This document shows positions 7,058 through 14,580 of a stretch of 52,490 nt of DNA, piece by piece (the stretch's first letter is position 1; every line of letters starts with the position of its first letter). The notes beneath the pieces are model-generated. The model worked only from the letters and a program-made list of their open reading frames with translations. It made no database searches and was not told the origin of the DNA. Source of the stretch: an uncultured Planctomycetota bacterium (GTDB lineage: Bacteria; Planctomycetota; Phycisphaerae; SM23-33). The translations under genes and the position numbers were made by a program. The stretch lies in assembly GCA_903892515.1 (NCBI GenBank), contig CAITIS010000060.1:1-52490 (forward strand), given 5' to 3'.

Positions 7058-7840
7058 GTGCGGATCATCAAATGGTTTCGACGGCTTCTTGCCCAGCCGG
7101 CGATCTTGCTTGCGCGCTTCGTATCTGATCCCGGTTCCAAAGCCCGCATCCTCAAGGTTGCCTGGGGCATCAGCCACGATGGTTCTGCCGGCGTCCTGTA
7201 CATTGGCAGCTTGTTTCGGTGGGGGCCGGAACTGGCGTTGATGGAAGGCGCCACGCTTGTTCGCAAGTATCCCTCGGGCGAAATGGCTGCCGTCGTCGGC
7301 CTGGCTGCGCTTGACGCACCTGGAGATGGCCTTGAGCTGGCCCAGGAGATGCTTCAGATCGCCCAGAAACAAGCCCCCAGCCACCCAATGACACGGATAC
7401 TGGAGTATACGCTGCGCCGCCGATGTTCGCCTTCGGAGCAGATTGCACTGTGCGAGGAGTTTCTCGGACACCATGACTTGAGTCCCTTCTTTCATCGCAT
7501 GGTGCTGGTCGATCACATGTGGGAATGCCTGATGGCCGGCAAGGCCGACGTGGCGGAGCAACAGGCCAAACGCGTCCTGGCCGTCGAAGAGTGCGGCGAG
7601 GCGGAGATGGCGATGTGGGCGATCCGCGAGGCGCAGCGCGACCCGACCAGGGCGCGGCAGCACCTGAAACGAGCCGAACTGCTGGGCAAGGCCAGAGTGC
7701 AGTACTTTCGCTGCATGGGGCACAAGGCCGCCGGCGATACCGCAGCCATGAGGGCGGACCTCTCCGAGCTGCAACAACTTGACCCACGCCTGGCGGCCCG
7801 GTGCTTGCATGAACTGGGCCTGACGGAGGCCGTTCAATGA
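7058..7840 (+). CDS. TPR-like helical repeat protein
   Basis: A 260-residue protein that starts at GTG after GAAAGAAAGGGG. It opens with a short hydrophobic segment (LAQPAILLARFV) that may associate with the membrane. The rest is Ala/Leu/Glu-rich helical pairs with TPR spacing (AGKADVAEQQAKRVLAVEEC, DPTRARQHLKRAELL, AAGDTAAMRADLSELQQLDPRLA). No catalytic motif. The stop overlaps the start of the next gene in an ATGA junction, so the two are translationally coupled and probably act together. Role inferred as a protein-protein scaffold. Confidence 0.7.
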   Translation: MRIIKWFRRLLAQPAILLARFVSDPGSKARILKVAWGISHDGSAGVLYIGSLFRWGPELALMEGATLVRKYPSGEMAAVVGLAALDAPGDGLELAQEMLQIAQKQAPSHPMTRILEYTLRRRCSPSEQIALCEEFLGHHDLSPFFHRMVLVDHMWECLMAGKADVAEQQAKRVLAVEECGEAEMAMWAIREAQRDPTRARQHLKRAELLGKARVQYFRCMGHKAAGDTAAMRADLSELQQLDPRLAARCLHELGLTEAVQ

Positions 7841-8796
7841 CCGGCGAGAACCTGCTGTTCCTGCCCGGCCTGGTGGTGGGACTGACCGTGCACGAATGTG
7901 CCCACGCGTGGGCGGCCTGGAAGCTGGGCGACGGTCTGGCCCGCGCCAACGGCAGGCTCAGTCTCAATCCGTTTCGGCACCTGTCCTTCTGGGGCACGCT
8001 GGCCATCCTGATCCTGCCATTTGGCTGGGCCAAGCCAGTGCCCGTGAACCTGTACAACTTCCGTCATCCCAAGCGGGACTTCCTGCTGACGTCGCTGGCT
8101 GGGCCTGCGGCCAATCTGGCTTTGGCGGCGATCTGCGTAGGCTTGATGCACTTGATGCTTCACCCTTGCCGGCATGGCGCACTGGCGCAGCCGGCCATGA
8201 TGTTGGCCAACATCCTGCTCAGCCTCACCGCCATTATCAACGTCATGCTGGCGGTTCTAAACCTGCTGCCGATTCCCCCGCTGGATGGTTCGAAGATCTG
8301 GCCTTGCCTGATCCCGGGCATGAAGCCCTCGGGCAGCAAGCGATTCAATCAGCTGGGCATGATCGTCCTTGCCGTCCTGCTGTTCACTCACAGCGGCGGC
8401 GTTGTCATCGGGCCGGTGCTGGACCTCGCCATGTCCGCGATTCCCACCGATGACTCCGTCCTGGTGTCGCGATTCGAGAGAGACGGCGCGAAGCATCTTG
8501 GCAATAAGGACTATGCTGCGGCGGACGAGGATTTCACGCAGGCACTGGCCCTGTGTGCAAAGCAGCCGGGGAACCTGTGCTCGCGCAGCCAGGCGCGTCT
8601 TGCTCTGGGACGCTCAGAGGAAGCCCTGGCCGACATTGACCACGCCATCGACTGCTCGCCCAAGCCCGAGTTCTACGAACAAAAGGCAAACTGCCTGCAA
8701 GCTTTGGGCCGAGATGAAGAAGCGGCAGAGGCGAGAGGAACGGTTCACCAGTTGAACAACCGGCTCAGCACTCAGCCAGCTTCCACCGCGAAATGA
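7837..8796 (+). CDS. Site-2 protease family (M50) membrane metalloprotease with C-terminal TPR
   Basis: A 319-residue intramembrane zinc protease. The HExxH motif is HECAH at residues 19-23 inside the first membrane helix. A family segment FGWAKPVPVNLYNFRHPKRD follows, and the second active-site motif NLLPIPPLDGSKI lies near residue 145. Hydrophobic helices surround residues 85-145 and 175-200. From about 210 on the protein is soluble with TPR-like pairs (GNKDYAAADEDFTQALAL, LGRSEEALADIDHAI). It shares a 4-bp overlap with the TPR gene upstream. The substrate is unknown; an anti-sigma or signalling role is the usual possibility for the family but is not shown here. Confidence 0.88.
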   Translation: MTGENLLFLPGLVVGLTVHECAHAWAAWKLGDGLARANGRLSLNPFRHLSFWGTLAILILPFGWAKPVPVNLYNFRHPKRDFLLTSLAGPAANLALAAICVGLMHLMLHPCRHGALAQPAMMLANILLSLTAIINVMLAVLNLLPIPPLDGSKIWPCLIPGMKPSGSKRFNQLGMIVLAVLLFTHSGGVVIGPVLDLAMSAIPTDDSVLVSRFERDGAKHLGNKDYAAADEDFTQALALCAKQPGNLCSRSQARLALGRSEEALADIDHAIDCSPKPEFYEQKANCLQALGRDEEAAEARGTVHQLNNRLSTQPASTAK

Positions 8797-8807
8797 GTTG
8801 GTTCGGT

Positions 8808-8985
8808 GGTGGCTGGGTGCCATGGCCAGGCTGCCGTCCTAGCCTGGCCATGCCTGGACACTCGCAGCATGGCCAGCCCTGAACAGCGGGCTGACCATGG
8901 CACCCGGCATCCGGATCGCGCGAGACCTTGTCCCTACGAATTATCAATCCCGTGAATCCCGTGCATCCCTGCTAATTGCGTCTTC
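8808..8985. repeat. CATGGCCAGG inverted repeats and GCATCCCTGCTAATT repeat
   Basis: GGTGCCATGGCCAGG, CTGGCCATGCC, CATGGCCAGCC and CTGACCATGGCACCC alternate in opposite orientation, as they do near 70-110. They end with a GTGCATCCCTGCTAATT unit that matches the end of the repeat at 985-1013. The stretch lies between the convergent protease and dciA-like genes. Confidence 0.6.
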
Positions 8986-9361
8986 GGCGGGCGGGGGCGT
9001 CGGGGAATTCCAGGGCGTCGAAGGGGCCGGGGACGAGCTTGATGCTGTTGAGCGGGCCGGTGCGGAAGCGCTCGCGGATGGCCTGGATCAGGCCCTCTTG
9101 CAGGAGCATTTGCAGCTGGTAGCGGTGGGCGGCCGAATCGACGGCCACGGTCAGCACGCCGCGGTGCAGCCGGACGATGGCGGTGTGCTCGCGGATGAAG
9201 TCGGGAATGCACTCATCCCAGATGGCAGACAGTTGCCCGATCTGCTTGACGCGCCGCACCAACTGATGCTCGACGAGCTGCTGCATGGGTTCGAGCAGGT
9301 GCGTAATGCGATTAGGCGGTTGGCGGTTCGACCAAACGTGGCGAAGTTGCGATTCATCCAT
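8972..9361 (-). CDS. dciA: DUF721/DciA-like protein
   Basis: A 129-residue protein of the DUF721 family. DciA members are the ancestral loaders of the replicative helicase DnaB in bacteria without DnaC or DnaI. The family pattern is visible: IWDECIPDFIREHTAIVRLHRGVLTVAVDS, then AAHRYQLQMLLQEGLIQAIRERF. The basic C-terminus is RRRRN. ATG 9361 is chosen, with GGGA upstream; a TTG at 9403 would add 14 residues. It is not next to dnaA, gyrB or recF in this window, so the DciA role rests on the family only. Confidence 0.75.
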   Translation of the reverse strand: MDESQLRHVWSNRQPPNRITHLLEPMQQLVEHQLVRRVKQIGQLSAIWDECIPDFIREHTAIVRLHRGVLTVAVDSAAHRYQLQMLLQEGLIQAIRERFRTGPLNSIKLVPGPFDALEFPDAPARRRRN

Positions 9362-9529
9362 GAATTCAGTCCCTGCCTGACGAATCCGATTCGTCCGGAA
9401 CAAGCTACCTCTTCCATCGCGTCGCCGGAAGGGAAAACTTCACAAAATCGCCGTCATGCTGCCAGCCTGCGCAGATTCAGCAAAGGCCTCACGCCGGACT
9501 GGGGGGCTGTCGTCTGGCCGGCGGCCCGC

Positions 9530-9535
9530 TATAAT
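9530..9535 (+). promoter_or_regulatory. -10 box of cysK
   Basis: TATAAT lies 138 bp upstream of the cysK start. The intervening leader contains a long palindromic repeat (9590-9663). The -35 region is weak. Confidence 0.45.
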
Positions 9536-9589
9536 GTACGAGCGCTGCAAAGCCTATCGATATGGTGTGGTTTGCAGCGGCCTGTGAAA

Positions 9590-9663
9590 AGTGTCGCGGG
9601 CGTCTCGCCCGTGCCGATAAAACTCGAGGACCAAAGACGCGGGCGAGACGGCCGCGACACGAG
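9590..9663 (+). repeat. GGGCGAGACGCCC palindromic repeat pair in the cysK leader
   Basis: GTGTCGCGGGCGTCTCGCCCGTG and CGCGGGCGAGACGGCCGCGACAC face each other across about 25 nt and can form a long GC-rich hairpin. The right arm ends in CACGAGGA, whose GAGGA is the best ribosome-site candidate for cysK. Other members of the family lie at 23570-23690, 27853-27972, 32106-32150 and 46829-46856. Confidence 0.8.
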
Positions 9664-9672
9664 GACTCCCTC

Positions 9673-10623
9673 ATGGCAGCCATTTACGACGACATTACCC
9701 AGACCGTTGGCCACACGCCGCTGGTGCGAGTCCGCAAGATGTTCCGCTCTGCGGCCATCGTGCTGGCCAAGATGGAGAGCCACAACCCGCTGGTCAGCGT
9801 GAAGGACCGCATCGGCGTGGCCATGCTCGATGCGGCCGAGAAGGCCGGGCAGATCACCGACCAGACCCTCATCATCGAGCCCACCAGCGGCAACACGGGC
9901 ATCGCCCTGGCCTTCGTGGCGGCCGCTCGCGGCTACCGAATGATGCTGACCATGCCCGATTCCATGAGCGTCGAGCGGCGCAAGGTGCTCAAGGCCTTAG
10001 GCGCCGAACTTGTGCTTACGCCGGCCGCTGACGGCATGACCGGGGCCATTGCCAAGGCCAATGAGATCGCCGCGGCTGAGCAGGATTCGTTCGTGCCCCA
10101 GCAATTCGAGAACCCAGCCAACCCGGAGGTACACCGCCGCACCACGGCCGCGGAAATCTGGGCCGACACCGACGGCAAGGTCGATATGGTCATTGCCGGC
10201 GTGGGCACGGGCGGCACCCTCACGGGAATTTCTGAGGGCATCAAGGCCCGCAAGCCATCGTTCAAGGCCATTGCGGTCGAGCCGGCCCAGAGTCCGGTGC
10301 TGACTCAGATGCTGCGCGGCGAGCCGCTCCAGCCGGGGCCGCACAAGATCCAGGGCATCGGGGCGGGCTTTGTGCCCAAGGTGCTCAACATGAAGGTTAT
10401 CGATGAAGTGCTGCCCATCGATCAGGACGAGGCCATCGATTACGCCCGGCGCGCCGCCAAGGAAGAGGGCCTGTTCGTGGGCATCTCCAGCGGGGCGGCA
10501 CTGCGAGCGGCCGAGATCGTGGCCCAGCGCCCCGAAAACGCCGGCAAGGTCATCGTCGCCATAATGCCAAGCTTCGGCGAACGCTACCTGTCCACCGTGC
10601 TGTTCTCGCACATTACGGGGTAG
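9673..10623 (+). CDS. cysK: Cysteine synthase (O-acetylserine sulfhydrylase)
   Basis: A 316-residue PLP fold-type II enzyme that converts O-acetylserine and sulfide to cysteine. The PLP lysine is in SVKDRIG (Lys44). The phosphate/substrate loop TSGNTG is at 71-76, and the PLP-phosphate loop [10 protein letters not shown] lies near 175. The GISSGAA serine motif near the C-terminus is present. Length is standard. ATG 9673 fits the family start [18 protein letters not shown]; a longer frame from 9562 would translate the upstream palindromic repeat and is rejected. No cysE next to it. Confidence 0.95.
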   Translation: MAAIYDDITQTVGHTPLVRVRKMFRSAAIVLAKMESHNPLVSVKDRIGVAMLDAAEKAGQITDQTLIIEPTSGNTGIALAFVAAARGYRMMLTMPDSMSVERRKVLKALGAELVLTPAADGMTGAIAKANEIAAAEQDSFVPQQFENPANPEVHRRTTAAEIWADTDGKVDMVIAGVGTGGTLTGISEGIKARKPSFKAIAVEPAQSPVLTQMLRGEPLQPGPHKIQGIGAGFVPKVLNMKVIDEVLPIDQDEAIDYARRAAKEEGLFVGISSGAALRAAEIVAQRPENAGKVIVAIMPSFGERYLSTVLFSHITG

Positions 10624-10663
10624 AGCGCAGGCTCAGAGATTCCTTGCGCCGCGCAGGGTGACA

Positions 10664-12244
10664 TTACCACGAGAGCGTGAGCTGATTGGCGCGCGGCATT
10701 GCTTCGGGCAAGGCGGCCAGGAGGGAATCAGCCGGCGCTTCGGCCAGCTCCTTGGGCTCCATTTTGTGAAGTCCGCCGCCATATACCCGCCCGATCCCCA
10801 GCAACTCATCCCAAGGAATTGCATTAAGCGCCGTCCATGTCGATCTTAGTGCGTCGGGGTGGTCCCGAAAGACCCTTGCGATGGGCGGTCTGGGATAGAG
10901 CATCAGATAGACGTTGGCGGTGATGGCTTTGGAGTGGTTCAGGATAAAGCGAAAAGCGCCTTTGCCTTGCCCCGTGCGCCCCATGTACGTGCACAGCAAG
11001 GGAGCTGGCTCGCGATTTTCCTGCGCGTACCAAGGTTCTCTGTGGGCGCAGATATAGCGTTCAGGAAGTCCTCGATCACGCCCCAATTGGAGATAGGCCC
11101 ACAGTTGCGGATGGTCGCGGCGGAGCTCCTCCTCTGGCAGGCGGCAATCCAATAGCAGAAGCCGGCGGTCGATCATGGGCATGCCTTGCTCGTCGGCGCG
11201 GATCTCATCGTCAGGCAGGAGTCGAGGGCTGGGCAGGATTGGCTTGAGAAAGCGGCGGGGGAGTTCCAGTTCGTCGGCACGGGATTCGGGCAGCACGAAA
11301 AAATCGTTCGCGCCGGTGGCGATTCCGCGTTTGATCGTGAACAGGTCCGCCAGCTTCGCATGCCCTTTCGTCGCGACACGGCCTTCTGACGCGTGAACCA
11401 GTCTTGTCCACTTGGCTTCAGTGCGAAGCTCGGCGATGGGCAGAACTCGTTTCAGGCTTGGCGCGGCGAGTTGCCCGCCGTAGGTGAACTGGGCAACGTG
11501 CTTTGCAGGCGGCGGAGAATTACGGAACACCACGACAGCCGAGGACACCAAGGCATCATCGAACTGGACCGCGTTGGGGTCAAAGCGGTGAATCCGCAGC
11601 AGCGTCACTTGCTTGAGCAGGTATTCTTTCAGCGGCCTTCCGTAATTTACATCCATGAATTCGCTGGGAATCAGCCAGATTGCCAACGCATCCTGTGCCA
11701 TCCATGCGTGTGACAGGGCCACGAAGTGGCAGTACAGTCCGGTCAGGCCATTCAAGTCCACGCCGCCGGCGTGCAGGGATGCCGCTCGCAGTCTGATCTT
11801 CTCGTGAGCATCGAGATGGTGGTGCCGAACATACGGTGGATTGCAGACGATCAGCGTGGCCTTGTCCTTCTCGTTGCCAGGTGGCTTGGCCGTCGTGAAG
11901 TCGCCCAGCGTCAGCGCGAGCGTGGTGTCCTGCCAAATCGATTGTGCGGGCTGGCCGTAATGGGGGTCAATCTCGTACCCTTTGGCCCATTGAATCTGGC
12001 GATCCGGAAAGCAATGTTGCAGGGCGGAGTAGAACGCCCCCGTGCCGAAGGCTGGATCAAGAAACCGAACGAGTTCGCCTTCGCGCAGGAGCGACTTAGC
12101 CAGGCAAAGGATGTCCGTTGCCAGCGCCGTAGGGGTAGCGAATTGGCCAAGCTTGTTGCGGGCCAGCTGGGTCTTGGCTGAGTCCAGGCTCGCCTGAAGC
12201 TCAAGCCGCCGTTGTTCCATCGCCTCTTGGTGTCGTGCAATCAC
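10664..12244 (-). CDS. N6-adenine DNA methyltransferase, XamI-type (probably orphaned)
   Basis: A 526-residue Eco57I/XamI-class modification enzyme. The SAM-binding motif I is FLDPAFGTGAFYSAL (residues about 62-76), and the catalytic motif IV is NPPY near residue 133. The C-terminal half carries the target-recognition region. It begins with GTG at 12244, overlapping the TGA of the upstream restriction gene (GTGA junction), so the R gene is first in a leftward R-M operon. The nuclease remnant next to it resembles XamI, whose target is, from memory, GTCGAC; that specificity for this enzyme is inferred. The reading frame is intact and probably still makes active methylase. Confidence 0.88.
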   Translation of the reverse strand: MIARHQEAMEQRRLELQASLDSAKTQLARNKLGQFATPTALATDILCLAKSLLREGELVRFLDPAFGTGAFYSALQHCFPDRQIQWAKGYEIDPHYGQPAQSIWQDTTLALTLGDFTTAKPPGNEKDKATLIVCNPPYVRHHHLDAHEKIRLRAASLHAGGVDLNGLTGLYCHFVALSHAWMAQDALAIWLIPSEFMDVNYGRPLKEYLLKQVTLLRIHRFDPNAVQFDDALVSSAVVVFRNSPPPAKHVAQFTYGGQLAAPSLKRVLPIAELRTEAKWTRLVHASEGRVATKGHAKLADLFTIKRGIATGANDFFVLPESRADELELPRRFLKPILPSPRLLPDDEIRADEQGMPMIDRRLLLLDCRLPEEELRRDHPQLWAYLQLGRDRGLPERYICAHREPWYAQENREPAPLLCTYMGRTGQGKGAFRFILNHSKAITANVYLMLYPRPPIARVFRDHPDALRSTWTALNAIPWDELLGIGRVYGGGLHKMEPKELAEAPADSLLAALPEAMPRANQLTLSW

Positions 12245-12704
12245 AGTCTAAACTCGCCTAGATCATCGATTCGATGTTCCCAGACCCAGTCGATGCCTTC
12301 GGCCGCCTCGTATCCGAGATACCCACTGTCGAAGTAGCCGCACAGGAAGAGAATATAGCGCACTGCCGCAGGGGCACCTTGCCGTGGTCTTCCATGCTGC
12401 TGACGAGATTTCGTGATACTCCCGCCAGTCCAATCAATCGGTCGCGGGCGATCGGCGGGGCTGTGGCCATCCTGAGCATCGGAAGAACTTCGGGGTGGGC
12501 CCGCAACAGTTCGGGTGATATGTCCCCGAGGTTCCGCGTCCACTTCAACGCAGCCTCGACTTGCACTGTAGTCTTCTGACGTGTTTCGCAATACGCCTTC
12601 GGCGCGAACCGGAGGAACCAGTCGTTGTAGAAATCGACCGACCGCGCGATGTCATCTTTCCATCGTCCGGGCTTATTCGAGTTTACGCCGCCAACTTCGC
12701 TCAC
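12241..12704 (-). pseudogene. XamI-type restriction endonuclease, collapsed by internal deletion
   Basis: The first ~113 codons from GTG 12704 read as a XamI-family N-terminus (KDDIARSVDFYNDWFLRFAPKAY, then ARDRLIGLAGVSRNLVSSME). A C-terminal piece, ILFLCGYFDSGYLGYEAAEG to DDLGEFRL, follows in a different reading frame and ends at the normal stop overlapping the methylase start. The junction lies at about 12356-12370. From memory the family is roughly 300 residues, so some 150 internal residues are missing and the frame is shifted. If translated, the product would be a 148-residue protein with a nonsense tail. The restriction activity should be lost. Confidence 0.82.
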
Positions 12705-12896
12705 AGGGTTCCGCCGATCTCGCCCAAAGGGCTGACGGGCATTATCCTCGTTACGCTTGGCGTCTGCAAGTTTGGTTCGCGTTCGTGTCCGACTCCCCTT
12801 GATCCGCCGCAGTCTAGGCCCGACAATGCTTCACTGGATTGTCACCTTGTGTCGCAGTCGCATTATGCCGCCTCTTCTTCTGCGGAAGGGCCAGGA

Positions 12897-14462
12897 ATGA
12901 GAATTGTCCTCGTGCTTCTAGCCATCCTCTGCTGTTGTGTCGCTTACGCCCAGCAACCGGCCATGCAGCCCCAGCCCTCCAGTGGGCCGAGTTCATTAGC
13001 GGCATCGGCGCCGGCGAGTGGGCCCTCTGCGTCGTCCAGTGCTCCGGCGCGGTGGCGCGATCGCTTTGGGCCTAAGGAAGTCGTGCAGCGCATCCGGCCA
13101 GAGTACAACGATGCCTACCTGAACAACCCGCACAAGGGCACCACCACCTTCCAGCGTTTCAACGGCGATCCGCTGTACCCCACGCTGCGCTGGGATGACA
13201 GCAAGGGGCCGCTGGAGTTTCCGCCGCCCCAGAACGCCGACCTGTCCAACGGTCAGTATCCGCCGACGCGGATCGCGTATTGCCGCTGGGCCTGGCGGGT
13301 GCTCGAACCCGAGAAGGGCAAGATTCGCTTTGACGTGCTGGATGCGGCGCTGAAGACCGCCCACGATCGCGGCCAGACGCTGCAAGTGCGTGTCCAGCCG
13401 TGGGTCAACAAGGAAGGCCCGCCGGAATGGTATTTGCAGATGGGCGGCACCCAACGCGAGAGCGGCAAGGGGTTCGACCACAACAACCCGCTGTACGTCC
13501 AGCAGTGGGGCGACTTCATTCGCGTCTTAGGCCAGCGCTACGATGGCCACCCGGACTTGGAGAGTTTCGACGTGGCCTACGGCGGGCAGTTCGGGGAGAC
13601 CGGCGGCAACGCGAATTACGAAACGGCCGCCAAGCTGGTGGACATCTACCGCCAGAGTTTCAAGAAGACCACGTTGCTGCTGATGCTCGGCTCGGAAGGC
13701 TGCAAGTACGCCTCGACGCTCACGGGCGTGCACTTTGGCTGGCGGGCCGACAGCTTCGGCGACGTGCGCAAACGCGGCATGGGCGTGGTGCCCGACGAGC
13801 TATCGTGGAATCACATGTACGAGGCGTACCCGCCGGCGGTGCAGGAGAGCGTGGGGTGGGATGCCTGGAAGTACGCCCCGGTGACGTTCGAGTCCGCCGG
13901 CACACCGGCGTCGTGGAAGCGGGCGAACTTCGACATCGACTGGATCATCGAGCAGGGCTACAAGTATCACATGTCGGTGTTCATGCCCAAGAGCGTGGCC
14001 ATTCCCGAGGAGTGGATGCCCAAGATCATGGAATTCAACAAGCGCCTGGGCTACCGCTTCTTCATCCAGCAGATGAGCCTGCCGCTGGAGGCCCGGGCCG
14101 GCCAGGAAATCCAGGTCTTCGCCACCATCGACAACAAGGGCGTGGCCCCGATCTACCGGCCATACCACTTCGCACTGCGTTTCAGCCAGGGCGGCCGGCA
14201 CTACATCGTCAAGCTCAAGCAGGACATCCGCACCTGGATGCCCGACCTGACCTTCTTCCGCGAGAAGTTCATCTTCCCCAAGGAACTGAAGCTCGGCGAA
14301 GTGAAGGTGGCCTGCTCCATCGTCAACGACCGCGACGAGCCGGTGGTGAAGCTGGCGATAAAGCCGCTGGACGAAGATGGCTGGCACCCGCTGACGAGCA
14401 TGGACGTGGTCGAGACGGATTCGCCGCCCATCGACAGCGTCACGCTGCCGCCGATGGACTAG
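12897..14462 (+). CDS. Secreted glycoside-hydrolase-like protein with DUF4832-type C-terminus
   Basis: A 521-residue exported protein. A signal peptide (MRIVLVLLAILCCCVAYAQQ) is followed by a Ser/Ala/Pro-rich linker to about residue 52. Then comes a TIM-barrel-like region typical of beta-galactosidase-like hydrolases: NPHKGTTTFQRFNGD, AYCRWAWRVLEPEKGKIRFD, and ESFDVAYGGQFGETGG with a candidate acid. A beta-rich C-terminal domain (from about residue 400, VAPIYRPYHFALRF) fits DUF4832. ATG 12897 has AGG just upstream and is followed by the signal peptide. The substrate is unknown. It diverges from the R-M locus. Confidence 0.75.
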   Translation: MRIVLVLLAILCCCVAYAQQPAMQPQPSSGPSSLAASAPASGPSASSSAPARWRDRFGPKEVVQRIRPEYNDAYLNNPHKGTTTFQRFNGDPLYPTLRWDDSKGPLEFPPPQNADLSNGQYPPTRIAYCRWAWRVLEPEKGKIRFDVLDAALKTAHDRGQTLQVRVQPWVNKEGPPEWYLQMGGTQRESGKGFDHNNPLYVQQWGDFIRVLGQRYDGHPDLESFDVAYGGQFGETGGNANYETAAKLVDIYRQSFKKTTLLLMLGSEGCKYASTLTGVHFGWRADSFGDVRKRGMGVVPDELSWNHMYEAYPPAVQESVGWDAWKYAPVTFESAGTPASWKRANFDIDWIIEQGYKYHMSVFMPKSVAIPEEWMPKIMEFNKRLGYRFFIQQMSLPLEARAGQEIQVFATIDNKGVAPIYRPYHFALRFSQGGRHYIVKLKQDIRTWMPDLTFFREKFIFPKELKLGEVKVACSIVNDRDEPVVKLAIKPLDEDGWHPLTSMDVVETDSPPIDSVTLPPMD

Positions 14463-14481
14463 GTAACTTATCTCAAGAGCT

Positions 14482-14567
14482 GATTCACCGCAGAGACCGC
14501 GAAGACCGCGAAGCTGAAATGCTTCAAAGAAACTTCTCTCTGCGTTCTTCGCGGACTCTGCGGTGAG
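14482..14567. terminator. Inverted repeat between convergent genes, likely bidirectional terminator
   Basis: TTCACCGCAGAGACCGCGAAGA and, 40 nt later, TCTTCGCGGACTCTGCGGTGA form a long near-perfect stem between two convergent genes. The internal unit ACCGCGAAG is repeated. A related CAGAG-based inverted repeat sits between the convergent sigma-factor and galK genes at 48307-48378. There is no U-run, so it may be a REP-like stabiliser rather than a true terminator. Confidence 0.6.
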
Positions 14568-14580
14568 TTCTGCGCTGTTT

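Noticed and set aside
9562..9672. N-terminal extension of CysK
   Set aside because: It reads through the palindromic GGGCGAGACGCCC repeat; the family start and GAGGA support 9673.
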